Notes under the pieces: generated by a model | Told to the model about the DNA's origin: nothing | Databases searched by the model: none | The model's input: only the letters and a program-made list of their open reading frames with translations | Shown: piece after piece, positions 38,229-49,153 of the stretch | Layout: each line of letters opens with the position of its first letter | Numbering within the stretch: the first letter of the stretch is position 1 | Program-made: the position numbers and the translations under genes | DNA from: Henriciella mobilis | GTDB lineage: Bacteria; Pseudomonadota; Alphaproteobacteria; Caulobacterales; Hyphomonadaceae | DNA: 64,000 bases | Direction of reading: 5' to 3' | Assembly: GCF_003576315.1 (NCBI RefSeq) | Contig: NZ_QWFZ01000003.1 | Location: 868,001-932,000, forward strand

Positions 38229-38828
38229 TCAAGCGCCCGGCGCGGCTTCGAGCTCGCCGATCTCGCCGCCCATCCGCATCAACGTCGCGCGAATCTCATC
38301 GGCGATCAGGGAATAGACGACGACGTCGGCCCAGCTGCCATCAGCCATGCGCGAATAGGCGCGCAGGACGCCTTCGCGCACCATGCCCCAGCGGTCCATG
38401 ACGGCGATGGCCTGTTCGCTGCGCATCGACATCATCCATTCGACGCGCCGCGCGCGCCATTCGAGCGCCCGTTTCAGCATCAGATAGTTGATATGCGCCG
38501 ACATGCCGATGCCCCGGTAGCGCGGATCGATCCATGTGTAGCCGATCCGTACGCGGCGGTTCAGCCGGTTGGGATAGAGATAGGCCGCTATGCCGATAAA
38601 GGCGCCGGTTTCGCGCACGATCACGGCAAGGGCCTGGCCGGTTCCCAATTCGCCCATCCGCATGGTGTAGTCGAAATAGGCTTCGGGAGAATTGCCCTCT
38701 GGTATGAGCGGCATCAGCTTCCAGATATCGTCGGCCACCCCGCATTCGAGCAGCGCGGGCCGGTGCTTTGCACCGAGCGCTTCCAGCCTGATGAGGCTGG
38801 TTTCCAGTCCGGGGGCGCCGAGTTCCAT
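38229..38828 (-). CDS. GNAT-family acetyltransferase (RimJ/RimL-like)
   Basis: The 199-residue protein resembles RimJ/RimL-type N-acetyltransferases that acetylate protein N-termini or small amines with acetyl-CoA. Typical segments: LIRLEALGAKHRPALLE, AVIVRETGAFIGIAAYLYPN, GYTWIDPRYRGIGMSAHINYLMLKRALEW, and RWGMVREGVLRAYSRMADGSWADVVVYSLI. The RGIG acetyl-CoA loop is intact. Acceptor unknown. The ATG at 38828 is favoured over upstream in-frame codons because family similarity begins there. A small palindrome, CGCTTGA-aa-TCAAGCG, overlaps the 3' end. Confidence 0.87.
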   Translation of the reverse strand: MELGAPGLETSLIRLEALGAKHRPALLECGVADDIWKLMPLIPEGNSPEAYFDYTMRMGELGTGQALAVIVRETGAFIGIAAYLYPNRLNRRVRIGYTWIDPRYRGIGMSAHINYLMLKRALEWRARRVEWMMSMRSEQAIAVMDRWGMVREGVLRAYSRMADGSWADVVVYSLIADEIRATLMRMGGEIGELEAAPGA

Positions 38829-38951
38829 TTCGCTCGCATTGTGGCTCAGCCGCCATCGCCTTGCAACACGCGGCCGGGCCATTCCTTAACTATAATTTAC
38901 CGGCGGGAGCCGACCCTGCGGTGCGCCCCGGCCAGTCTCGATTCGAGCCGG

Positions 38952-39482
38952 TCAGGCCGCGGCGGTCTCCGCTTGCAGGACGCACGCCACGGCGTTGATG
39001 ACGGACGCAATACGCAGGCTGGCCTGGATCTGTTCCGATGTCATGCCAGCCTTGCGCAGCTCGGCTTCATGCGCGTCGAGGCACATGCCGCAGCCATTCA
39101 CGGCGGACACGGCCATCGAGAACAGTTCGAAATTCGCCTTGGAGATGCCCGGCGCCCCGATGACGTTCATCCGCAGGCGGGCGGGCAGTGTCTTGTAGGT
39201 GTCGTTCGAGACCAGGTGGACCGAGCGGTAATAGACATTGTTCATCGCCATGATGGCGGCGGCGGCCTTGGCAGCCTTGGCCGCCTCCGGGCTCAGCTTG
39301 CCTTCGGCCTCGGCGGCGATGTTCTTCACGATGTCCGGCGAACCGACCGCATAGGCGCAGGCGAGCATGCAGCCATATTTCTGCTCATCGTCGAGGATCG
39401 TCTCATTGGAGAGCGAACCGATATTGAGCTTCAGGTCCTTGGCATAGTCGGGCAGGGCCGACTTCAGTGTGTCGATCGTCAT
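38952..39482 (-). CDS. ahpD: Alkyl hydroperoxide reductase subunit D (AhpD)
   Basis: AhpD is the adaptor that returns electrons to AhpC. The 176-residue protein contains the proton-relay motif with Cys131, Cys134 and His138 (NGCGMCLDAHE) and an upstream Glu119 (FELFSMAV). These correspond to the M. tuberculosis AhpD residues E118, C130, C133 and H137. Length is normal. It lies immediately downstream of ahpC (135-bp gap, same strand) and is transcribed away from oxyR. A CxxC partner reductase (dihydrolipoamide succinyltransferase in M. tuberculosis) is not in this window. Confidence 0.95.
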   Translation of the reverse strand: MTIDTLKSALPDYAKDLKLNIGSLSNETILDDEQKYGCMLACAYAVGSPDIVKNIAAEAEGKLSPEAAKAAKAAAAIMAMNNVYYRSVHLVSNDTYKTLPARLRMNVIGAPGISKANFELFSMAVSAVNGCGMCLDAHEAELRKAGMTSEQIQASLRIASVINAVACVLQAETAAA

Positions 39483-39616
39483 AAAAAGACTTCCAGAATG
39501 TCTGATAAGTTGCAGGTCGAGAAAAATGCGCCGCCCTTGAGCAGGTCAGAGGCGGCGCCAGTTGTCTGTCATGATGATGGAGGCGGCAGGTAGGCTGCCG
39601 CGTTTAGACAGAAACC

Positions 39617-40180
39617 TTATTCAGCCGCGATGTTCAGAACGTCGCCACCGATGGCGCGGTTGCACGGGCACAGCTCGTCGGTTTGCAGGGCGTCGAGGAC
39701 GCGCAGCGTGTCCTGCGGGTTGCGGCCGACATTCAGATTGTTGACGTAGACGTGCTGGATGACGCCATGCGGGTCGACCAGGTAGGTCGCGCGATAGGCG
39801 ACGCCTTCTTCCTGGTTGCGCACGCCGAGGCCGTCGACCAGCGAGCCGGTCGTGTCGGCGAATTGCCAGATTGGCAGTTCGTGCAGGTCCTGGTGGTCGC
39901 GGCGCCAGGCAAGCTTGACGAACTCATTGTCGGTCGAGCCGCCGAGGACAACGCAATCGCGGTCTTCGAACTCACCGGCGAGGCGGCCGAATTCGGCGAT
40001 CTCGGTCGGGCAGACGAAGGTGAAGTCCTTCGGGTAGAAGAAGATGACCTTCCACTTGCCCTCGAAGCTGTCCTGCGTGATCTCTTCGAATGCGCTCTCG
40101 CCGTTCTGCTCGTGCTGCATGAATTTCGGCTTCACGCCGACGACTTTGAATTCCGGGATCTTTTCGCCAATTCCAAGCAT
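39617..40180 (-). CDS. ahpC: Alkyl hydroperoxide reductase / 2-Cys peroxiredoxin AhpC
   Basis: AhpC destroys peroxides. The 187-residue protein has the peroxidatic Cys57 in FVCPTE and resolving cysteines at 171 and 173 (ELCPCNRA). This is the AhpD-dependent, M. tuberculosis-type layout with two C-terminal cysteines rather than the enterobacterial AhpC/AhpF type. The ATG at 40180, with AAAGGACCTCCC upstream, is favoured over an upstream frame. It precedes ahpD. It is divergent from oxyR, with a 127-bp shared promoter region. Confidence 0.96.
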   Translation of the reverse strand: MLGIGEKIPEFKVVGVKPKFMQHEQNGESAFEEITQDSFEGKWKVIFFYPKDFTFVCPTEIAEFGRLAGEFEDRDCVVLGGSTDNEFVKLAWRRDHQDLHELPIWQFADTTGSLVDGLGVRNQEEGVAYRATYLVDPHGVIQHVYVNNLNVGRNPQDTLRVLDALQTDELCPCNRAIGGDVLNIAAE

Positions 40181-40294
40181 GGGAGGTCCTTTCACTGTGA
40201 ACTATTATGCATATTTGCAGCGCTGACCGCTGTCGTGATGCGGCAATGGCATGCTGCGCTGCAAGAAATCCAATTGATAAATAAAATTCCTACA

Positions 40295-40309
40295 ATAGAT
40301 TAGGTCTAT
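40295..40309 (+). promoter_or_regulatory. OxyR-like half-site ATAG-N7-CTAT overlapping the oxyR start codon
   Basis: The sequence ATAG-attaggt-CTAT (40295-40309) matches one half of the E. coli OxyR consensus (ATAG-N7-CTAT twice). CTAT runs through the first two bases of the oxyR ATG (40308). A second, degraded half lies just upstream (near 40280-40287). Binding here would repress oxyR and could activate ahpC to the left. It fits autorepression, known in OxyR families, but no experiment is shown here. Confidence 0.6.
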
Positions 40310-41228
40310 GCATTTACCGACCCTCCGACAGCTCCAGTTCCTGTGCGCCCTGGCCGATGAGAAGTCCTTCTCGCGGGCTGCCGATGTGTGCAATGTGACG
40401 CAGCCGACCCTGTCTTCCGCGATCAAGGAAGTCGAGGCGATCCTCGGCGTCCAGCTGGTCGAACGCGAAGCGCGCGGGGCCTCGCTGACCCGCGCCGGAG
40501 AGGCCGCTGTCGAGCGCGCCCGGGCGATCCTGTCCAGCGCCGCAGACCTTGTCGCGGCCGCCCATCAGGCCGGTGAACCTCTGACCGGGCATTTCCATCT
40601 CGGCGCCATTCCGACGCTCGCCCCCTATCTCCTGCCGCGCACGCTCGCCTCGCTGCGGGCCAGTCATCCCGAGCTGAAACTCTACCTGCGCGAAGACCAG
40701 ACCGACCGGCTGCTGGAGGGCCTCCGAAACCGCACGCTGGACGCCGCCCTGATCGCGCTGCCCTGGCCGGCGAGCGGGATCGAGACCGAAGTCCTGGGCG
40801 ATGACGAGTTCCTGTTCGTCGGGCCGAAGGATCACAAGCTGTCGAAGGCAAACAGCCTCCAGCCGGACGACCTGAATGGCGAGGACGTGCTGCTGCTGGA
40901 AGACGGCCACTGCCTGCGCGACCATGCGGTGTCGGTCTGTTCCCTGTCGCCATCGAGCGCGAGTTCCGATGTCGGGGCGACCTCGCTGGCGACGCTTGTG
41001 CAGATGGTGGCCGGCGGGCTGGGCGTCTCGCTGCTGCCGCGTATTGCCGCCGATGCTGGCGTGACGGCGGGCACGGATGTCACTTTGCGCACCTTCGACA
41101 AGCCGGTCATCGGCCGCCAGATCGGGATTGCCTGGCGCGCCGGATCCCCGCGTGAAGCCGAGGCCCGCATGATCGGCGAGAGTGTGCGCGAGGCACTGTC
41201 GACACGAAAGGATGCAGCGACGCCTTAA
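40308..41228 (+). CDS. oxyR: Hydrogen-peroxide-sensing LysR-type regulator OxyR
   Basis: OxyR activates peroxide defence when its two cysteines form a disulfide. The 306-residue protein has an N-terminal LysR HTH (LPTLRQLQFLCALADEKSFSRAADVCNVTQPTLSSAIKEVE) and the OxyR redox motif LLLEDGHCLRDHAVSVC (Cys202, Cys211; E. coli C199 and C208). It is divergent from the ahpC-ahpD pair, the usual regulator/target layout. The start codon ATG at 40308 lies inside a candidate OxyR half-site, so it may be leader-poor. Its last 4 bp overlap the convergent symporter gene. Confidence 0.96.
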   Translation: MHLPTLRQLQFLCALADEKSFSRAADVCNVTQPTLSSAIKEVEAILGVQLVEREARGASLTRAGEAAVERARAILSSAADLVAAAHQAGEPLTGHFHLGAIPTLAPYLLPRTLASLRASHPELKLYLREDQTDRLLEGLRNRTLDAALIALPWPASGIETEVLGDDEFLFVGPKDHKLSKANSLQPDDLNGEDVLLLEDGHCLRDHAVSVCSLSPSSASSDVGATSLATLVQMVAGGLGVSLLPRIAADAGVTAGTDVTLRTFDKPVIGRQIGIAWRAGSPREAEARMIGESVREALSTRKDAATP

Positions 41229-42601
41229 GCGTCGTGCGTCACCGTGCGGTCGATTTCCGCCGTAACATTGTCCTCGGCCCGGAAGATGTCCTCATCCAGG
41301 TCGCCCTCCCATTTTGCCACCAGCGTCGAGACGGCGAGGTCGCCGGTGATGTTGGTCACCGTGCGCATCATGTCGAGCAGCCGGTCAAAGGCGAAAAGCG
41401 GGGCGAGGATAACGAACATCTGCTCGGGCGTGGCACCGACAACCCCCAGCGTCGTCGTGGCAAGGAACAGGCTGACCGACGGGATACCGGCCGTCCCGAT
41501 GGAGACCAGCGTCGCCATGACGGCGACGGTGAAATACATGCCGATCGACACGTCGATGCCAAGCGCCTGCGCGGCGAAAAGCGCGATGAGCCCCTGATAG
41601 AGCGCGGTCCCGTCCATGTTGATGGTCGAGCCGAGCGGCAGCACCGATGAGGCGACCGACTTGCCGACGCCGAGGTTCTTCTCCGCGACGCTGAGCGTCA
41701 CGGGCAGCGTCGCGCTGGAGGACGAGGTCGAGAAGGCAACGAGCTGCGCATCGGTAATGCCGCGATAGAAGGGGATGAGCGGCAGGCGGCCGACCACCTT
41801 GATCAGGAAGCCATGCGTCAGCAGCATGTGCAACGCGCAGGCGAGGTAGAGCGCGACCGTCATCAGTGCCAGCGAAGAGACGACGCTGAAGCCCTGGTCG
41901 GCCATCACCCAGGCCATCAGGGCGGCGACCCCAAATGGCGCGGTTTCCATGACGATCAGCGTGAGTTTGAGGATCGCCTCGGAGCCGGCATCGAAGACTT
42001 TCGCCATCGGCTTGCCCGCCTCGCCGGCGAGCAGGATGCCGATGCCGAACATGATGGCGAAGAAGATGATCGGCAGCACGTCGCCATTCGTCATCGAGGC
42101 GACGATATTGGTCGGCACGATGGAGAGGATGGTGCGCATGATCGACTCGTAAACGCCGACCTGTTCGAGCGCGCCGCCACTTTCCAGGCGCGCCTGCGTC
42201 TCGGCGATCTGCTCCGGGGTCACCGATGAGAGGTCATAGCCGTTGCCCGGCTGGAAGATGGTGCCCATGATCAGGCCAAGCGTGACCGCGACCAGCGTCG
42301 TCATCATGTAGATGCCGATGGTCCGCCCGCCGAGACGGCCGAGCTTGCGCGGATCACCAAGGGCGAGCACGCCAGAGACCAGGGTCAGGAAGATCAGCGG
42401 CACGACCAGCATGCGGATCAGGTTGAGGAAGAGATCGCCGAGCGGCTTGAAGATGTTTGCAATCTCCTGCGAGCGGGCAATGCCGTCATCATGGCCGAGC
42501 GACGATATCATCCCGTAGCGGACCGCCGTGCCGATCGCGAGGCCTATCGCAAGGCCAATCATTACGCGCTTCCAGAGATCAATCCTGAACCAGGCCTTCA
42601 T
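41225..42601 (-). CDS. Dicarboxylate/amino acid:cation symporter (DAACS family)
   Basis: This 458-residue polytopic protein has the hallmark re-entrant loops of the DctA/GltP family: SSSSATLPVTLSV and a NMDGTALYQGLIALFAAQALG segment, both substrate/Na+-binding. About eight membrane helices are seen. The substrate may be glutamate, aspartate or a C4-dicarboxylate; these motifs do not tell which. The C-terminal tail is acidic. It is convergent with oxyR by 4 bp. Confidence 0.94.
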   Translation of the reverse strand: MKAWFRIDLWKRVMIGLAIGLAIGTAVRYGMISSLGHDDGIARSQEIANIFKPLGDLFLNLIRMLVVPLIFLTLVSGVLALGDPRKLGRLGGRTIGIYMMTTLVAVTLGLIMGTIFQPGNGYDLSSVTPEQIAETQARLESGGALEQVGVYESIMRTILSIVPTNIVASMTNGDVLPIIFFAIMFGIGILLAGEAGKPMAKVFDAGSEAILKLTLIVMETAPFGVAALMAWVMADQGFSVVSSLALMTVALYLACALHMLLTHGFLIKVVGRLPLIPFYRGITDAQLVAFSTSSSSATLPVTLSVAEKNLGVGKSVASSVLPLGSTINMDGTALYQGLIALFAAQALGIDVSIGMYFTVAVMATLVSIGTAGIPSVSLFLATTTLGVVGATPEQMFVILAPLFAFDRLLDMMRTVTNITGDLAVSTLVAKWEGDLDEDIFRAEDNVTAEIDRTVTHDA

Positions 42602-42733
42602 CCCGAACCCCTTTCAAACCACCAGATTGGGGCGCAGCCTAGACGGCGCCGCGCTGAAATCAAATCGGCTTGTGCGGATTGACGGCGGTTTGCCGTTTCA
42701 CACGCTGGCGGAACCGTTTACAAGCAGGCGCAC

Positions 42734-44530
42734 ATGGACTGGATCGACCGACTTTCGACGGGCTGGAAAGCCTGGGTGCTGCTCTTCGCGCTGACCATCA
42801 CGGCGGCCGCGCCGGGGGTTTTCAACCTGCCGGCGCTGGACCGGGATGAGAGCCGTTTTGCGCAGGCCTCCAAGCAGTATCTCGAGACCGGCGACTACAT
42901 CACGATCCGCTACCAGGACGAATACCGCAACAAGAAGCCGGCCGGTATTCACTGGCTGCAGGCCGGTTCGACCGCAGCGTTCGGCGAGGGTGAACACCTG
43001 GACGTCTGGACCTATCGCGTGCCGAGCTGGATCGGCGCGGGGCTGGCAACGCTCATGGTGTTCTGGGTCGGCATCGCCGCGATCGGGCGACGGGGCGCAT
43101 TTATCGGCGCCGCCCTTTTCGGCTCCAGCCTGCTGCTGACCTCTGAAGCGCATATCTCCAAGACAGACGGCGTCCTCGTCTTCCTGATCACTGCTGCCAT
43201 GGGCTGCCTGCTCCGGCTCTACCTGCGCAAGGACAATGACAGGAAGCTCGCCATCGCCTTCTGGGTGATCCATGGCGCCGGCTTCCTGATCAAGGGGCCG
43301 GTGATCTCGCTGGTGGCCGGCATGGCGCTGCTGGTGCTGTGGCTCTGGGACCGGCGTGACCATGACTGGATGAAAAGCCTGGCCTGGTGGCCGGGGCCGC
43401 TGATCAGCGTGCTCATGGTGCTGCCCTGGTTCATCATGATCCAGATCGCTACGCAGGGCACCTATGTCGAAGGGGCGGTCGGCAAGGATTTGCGCGACAA
43501 GCTGGTGACCGCGTCCGAAGGCCATGGCGGCCTGCCGGGCTATCACCTGATGCACCTACCGGCCTGGTTCTTCCCCGGCATCATCCTGGTCCTCCCGGCC
43601 ATCCTGCTCACCTGGCGCTACCTGCGCCACCGCACGCTGGAATCGCTCGGCGATGTCGACCGCGATGCGCTGAAATTCCTGGTCGCCTGGTCGCTGACGA
43701 CCTGGATCTTCTTCGAGCTGCTGCTGACAAAGCTCAGCCATTACATCCTGCCCGCCTATCCGGCCTTTGCGCTGCTTTGCGGCTGGGCGGCGGTGAAGCT
43801 GATGGAGGGCAACCGCGCCCCGGTCGCGCGCTGGGTCTCGACGGCTTTCTTCGTGATTGGCGGGGCCGCGCTTATCGCCTTTACCTCGCCCTGGGCGATC
43901 GAGGCCCTGCAGGCCGACAAGGCGGGTGACTTCAAGACCGTGGGGGCCGACGCGGTCCTCGCGCAATGGTCCGGCTCGACCGATTATCCGCTCTTCCTGT
44001 GGTGGATGGGGCTCGGCGCGACCGGTCTTGCCGCCGTCGCCATGCTGGGCCGGCGCATCAGCTGGGCCGTGGCGGGCGGCGTTGCAGCGGCGATTCTGCT
44101 CGGCTGGCAGGCGCGGATCTATGTTCTGCCGACGCAGACCTGGGTGCAGGCGACCGAGACCGCGAAGCTCGCCCTGGCTGACGTCTGCGGCATCCCGCGC
44201 ACCGATTGCGGCGACACCAAAGGGCCCGACCGCGTCCTCGCGCTTGGCTTTGCAGAGCCGTCCTACGTCCTCACCCTCGGCACGCAGAACCTCCACCCGC
44301 CGGAAACCCCGCTCGAACTGCCGGAGGATGAGGCGGCCTATCCGGTGGTCTACCTCGTCAATCTGGAGAACCGGACTGCGCAGGAAGACTTCCCCAAGGT
44401 GGAAGCCTCCGCCGCGCGCCTTGGCCGGTGCGAGACGCGGTCTCAGCCTTTCTATAGTTTAAACTATTCCAATAATGACCCGTCAGCTTTTATTGCTGTA
44501 CGCTACGAGGCCGATTGCCCGGCCGATTGA
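42734..44530 (+). CDS. GT39-family glycosyltransferase (ArnT/PMT-like)
   Basis: The 598-residue membrane protein has 12 or more hydrophobic helices. The ArnT-type N-terminal catalytic loop is intact: PALDRDESRFAQASKQYLETGDYITIRYQDEYRNKKPAGIHWLQA, with the conserved Asp-Glu near Arg. ArnT attaches aminoarabinose to lipid A; relatives mannosylate proteins or add other sugars, so the donor is uncertain. No arn pathway genes are nearby. The last 30 codons are AT-richer and contain a 14-bp perfect palindrome. The ATG at 42734 is near an upstream GCGCAC. Confidence 0.87.
   Translation: MDWIDRLSTGWKAWVLLFALTITAAAPGVFNLPALDRDESRFAQASKQYLETGDYITIRYQDEYRNKKPAGIHWLQAGSTAAFGEGEHLDVWTYRVPSWIGAGLATLMVFWVGIAAIGRRGAFIGAALFGSSLLLTSEAHISKTDGVLVFLITAAMGCLLRLYLRKDNDRKLAIAFWVIHGAGFLIKGPVISLVAGMALLVLWLWDRRDHDWMKSLAWWPGPLISVLMVLPWFIMIQIATQGTYVEGAVGKDLRDKLVTASEGHGGLPGYHLMHLPAWFFPGIILVLPAILLTWRYLRHRTLESLGDVDRDALKFLVAWSLTTWIFFELLLTKLSHYILPAYPAFALLCGWAAVKLMEGNRAPVARWVSTAFFVIGGAALIAFTSPWAIEALQADKAGDFKTVGADAVLAQWSGSTDYPLFLWWMGLGATGLAAVAMLGRRISWAVAGGVAAAILLGWQARIYVLPTQTWVQATETAKLALADVCGIPRTDCGDTKGPDRVLALGFAEPSYVLTLGTQNLHPPETPLELPEDEAAYPVVYLVNLENRTAQEDFPKVEASAARLGRCETRSQPFYSLNYSNNDPSAFIAVRYEADCPAD
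44454..44467. repeat. 14-bp perfect palindrome within the GT39 gene
   Basis: ATAGTTTAAACTAT is its own reverse complement. It lies in the AT-rich end of the GT39 coding sequence (residues encoded: YSLNYSNND). A similar GTTTAAAC core occurs in the AT-rich gap near 55111. No protein known to me binds it; function is unknown. Confidence 0.85.
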
Positions 44531-44591
44531 CGGGAACCGTGCGCGCGGCACGGCGTTTCCAGCTGGGTGAACCGATCTGGAGGAGGAAATC

Positions 44592-45029
44592 ATGGATCAA
44601 TCCCGACGCCGCCTTCTGGCCCTTGCCGGAACGACCGCCCTCGCCGCCCCGCTGGGCGGTTGCGGCACGCTGCTTTACCCTGAACGCCGCGGCCAGACGG
44701 GCGGACGGCTCGACACCGCCGTGGTCATCCTCGATGGGCTTGGCCTCCTGCTCTTCCTGGTGCCGGGCCTGATCGCCTTTGCGGTCGACTTCGGCTCCGG
44801 CGCGATCTACCTGCCGGGCGGCTCGCGCGCCGATGCGGGCGACGATCTCACCACCTACCGCTTCGCTGGCGACCTGACCGAGGAAAAGTTCGACCGCGCC
44901 TATGAGCGCCAGTATGGCGAGAAGCGCGACTGGCGCTTCGAGGATGCCCAGCGCATCGAGGTCTCCGATGTCGAAGAGATGCACCGCAAGCTCGCAGCGA
45001 TCCGCAGCTCCGGCACGGTACGGCTGTAG
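44592..45029 (+). CDS. Small lipoprotein, YceK/YidQ-like
   Basis: This 145-residue protein has a lipoprotein signal with a twin-arginine-like start (MDQSRRRLLALAGTTALAAPLGGC, lipobox LGGC at about Cys24). The next stretch (GTLLYPERRGQTGGRLDTAVVILDGLGLLLFLVPGLIAFAVDFGSGAIYLP) is a hydrophobic pattern recalling YceK/YidQ lipoproteins, then an acidic helix. I cannot name a function. AGGAGGAAATC sits 5 bases before the ATG, a strong ribosome binding site. It follows the GT39 gene by 61 bp on the same strand and may be co-transcribed with it. Confidence 0.75.
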   Translation: MDQSRRRLLALAGTTALAAPLGGCGTLLYPERRGQTGGRLDTAVVILDGLGLLLFLVPGLIAFAVDFGSGAIYLPGGSRADAGDDLTTYRFAGDLTEEKFDRAYERQYGEKRDWRFEDAQRIEVSDVEEMHRKLAAIRSSGTVRL

Positions 45030-45038
45030 CGCCAGCGC

Positions 45039-46034
45039 CTATTCTGGCAGCGTCATCCGCGCCGTCACCATTTCGGTGATGTCGAGATCGGGATGCGCGA
45101 CCAGCAGCGTGCCATCCAGCGCATCATCGTCGATGAAGCGGACAATATCGGCCTTCACCTCATCGGGATTGTTGGCGAGATAGATGTAGATGTCGGTCTT
45201 GAATGAGGCGAGGCGTTCCTTGCCGAGCAGGACAAAGCGTTCGCCTGATTGCCGGTAGGCCTCGGTCATGTCCTCGCTATCGGCCTCTAGCTTCAGCTCG
45301 GCGAGTTCCTGTTCCTCGGGCGACATGATCAGCCGCCTCTGCTCGAGATTGGCAAGCCGCATGTCGAGGTCCCGGCGCTCGCCCGCGAGCCTGTTTTCAT
45401 CCGCGCGCAGGCGCTCGCCCAGGTCGGCTTCGCGCGCGGCCTGGTTGCCGCTGAAATAATAGACATCCTTGGCGTGCACATAGCGGATGACCGGCGGGCG
45501 GTCCGGACCGTTGGGGACGTCCGCGCCCGGGCCGGACTTCATCATCTCCCCGATCGGCGCCGAGATGTCATAGGCCGGATTGAGGACAAGGAAGGACGGC
45601 CCGTCATCGTCGATGGGATCGACCAGGATCTCGCCGATCCCGTTCGCTTTCGCAAAGTCACGCATGAAGGGGCGGGCATCGGCGCGAAAACCTGACTTGG
45701 CCGTGCGGGCGAGCTGGTCGACCTCCTCATTGGCGCGGACATTCAGGTCGACGAGCCGGTCCTGCAGCTCGGCAAGTCTCTGCTGTTGCAGCAGCAGGGT
45801 TTCTTCCGGCCAGACCGCGCCGTCCTGCGCGATCCGGGCCTGCTGAGCACCGATCTCGGCGGACTTCGCCTCGATCTCGCCGCGCCAGTGGTCGAGCCGC
45901 TCCTGATGGAAGTCGTCCAGCTGGTAGCCATAGACGGACATGGCCGCCTCGTCGTCAAAGGTTACGGTGACGGTCTGCGCGGCGGCCGGCAGCGCGATCG
46001 CGGCAAGCGCCGTAGCGATGGCAAGTCTCATCAT
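45039..46034 (-). CDS. Exported protein with two tandem Skp/OmpH-like domains
   Basis: The 331-residue product has a signal peptide (MMRLAIATALAAIALPAAAQ). Two similar halves follow. The first (residues 22-160) has a coiled coil (QERLDHWRGEIEAKSAEIGAQQARI and LLQQQRLAELQDRLVDL) that ends in LVLNPAYDIS. The second (about 183-325) has another coiled coil (ADLGERLRADENRLAGERRDLDMRLANLEQRR) and ends in LLVAHPDLDIT. Both endings mirror the Skp/OmpH terminus, so the protein looks like a duplicated periplasmic chaperone. Single-domain Skp is about 160 residues. GGAGG precedes the double ATG. Confidence 0.72.
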   Translation of the reverse strand: MMRLAIATALAAIALPAAAQTVTVTFDDEAAMSVYGYQLDDFHQERLDHWRGEIEAKSAEIGAQQARIAQDGAVWPEETLLLQQQRLAELQDRLVDLNVRANEEVDQLARTAKSGFRADARPFMRDFAKANGIGEILVDPIDDDGPSFLVLNPAYDISAPIGEMMKSGPGADVPNGPDRPPVIRYVHAKDVYYFSGNQAAREADLGERLRADENRLAGERRDLDMRLANLEQRRLIMSPEEQELAELKLEADSEDMTEAYRQSGERFVLLGKERLASFKTDIYIYLANNPDEVKADIVRFIDDDALDGTLLVAHPDLDITEMVTARMTLPE

Positions 46035-46095
46035 GCGTCCTCCCACTGGAACAGGGGTGGAGCGTTACACGTGAGAGGCGAAATGGGAAGCGCCT

Positions 46096-46452
46096 TTACC
46101 CCCGCGGGTTGGCATAGCCTTTCACGCGCTCTTCGTCGCTGAGGCTCGCCCACCAGTCGGCATAGGAGGACTCAGACGGCGCCTTCATCGTCTCGTCGGG
46201 GGCGCCATCATCCCACCAGACCGGGCCGCGCTCGCCGAGGGCTTCCTTGGCCGCGTTGACCGCGCGCCGGGCGCGTTTCAGCTGCGCCTCATTGTGCTGG
46301 ACTTCCTTCACCTTGCGCCGCGCCGCCATGAGCTTCGCCGTCAGCGCCTTGCGGCCCTCGGGCGTCAGGCGCGGATCGGAACAGCGCCACAGCTTGCCGG
46401 ATGCCACGAAATAGCGGCCATCGGGGGTGTGGGGATAGTCTTTCAGGGCCAT
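46096..46452 (-). CDS. Hypothetical basic protein with Trp-rich C-terminus
   Basis: This 118-residue protein starts MALKDYPHTPDGRYFVASGKLWRCSDPRLTPEGRKALTAKLMAARRKVKEV, then AQLKRARRAVNAAKEALGERGPVWWDDGAPD, and ends DWWASLSDEERVKGYANPRG. It is rich in Arg/Lys with a Trp cluster. Similar short proteins occur widely in alphaproteobacteria with no assigned function; I have no firm family. No signal or membrane segment. It lies between gyrB and the Skp-like gene on the same strand. Confidence 0.65.
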   Translation of the reverse strand: MALKDYPHTPDGRYFVASGKLWRCSDPRLTPEGRKALTAKLMAARRKVKEVQHNEAQLKRARRAVNAAKEALGERGPVWWDDGAPDETMKAPSESSYADWWASLSDEERVKGYANPRG

Positions 46453-46523
46453 GGCGCCGGGATGTGGCGCGGGACGGCGGGCAGGTCAAGCATATGACTC
46501 CCCTCTCGAGCGAGAGCGGAGCG

Positions 46524-48977
<2,454 letters not shown>

Positions 48978-49153
48978 TCACAATTCTTTGAAATTGTAGA
49001 GGATTCGGGGCCAAAAGGGAAATCCTGGGCACCCTTGAAAAACCCTTAAAAACAGGGTCGTACAGGGGCGTGTGCAACTGTTTGCAGGGGCCGGTCCGCA
49101 AAGTCCCGAAAATCGGCGGAATCCGGGCGTTCCGGGCCGTCGCCAGCAGGGCC

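Noticed and set aside
46062-46075. parS-like sequence around CACGTG
   Set aside because: The arms outside CACGTG do not match the TGTTTCACGTGAAACA consensus. A similar partial match at about 57412 fails in the same way.
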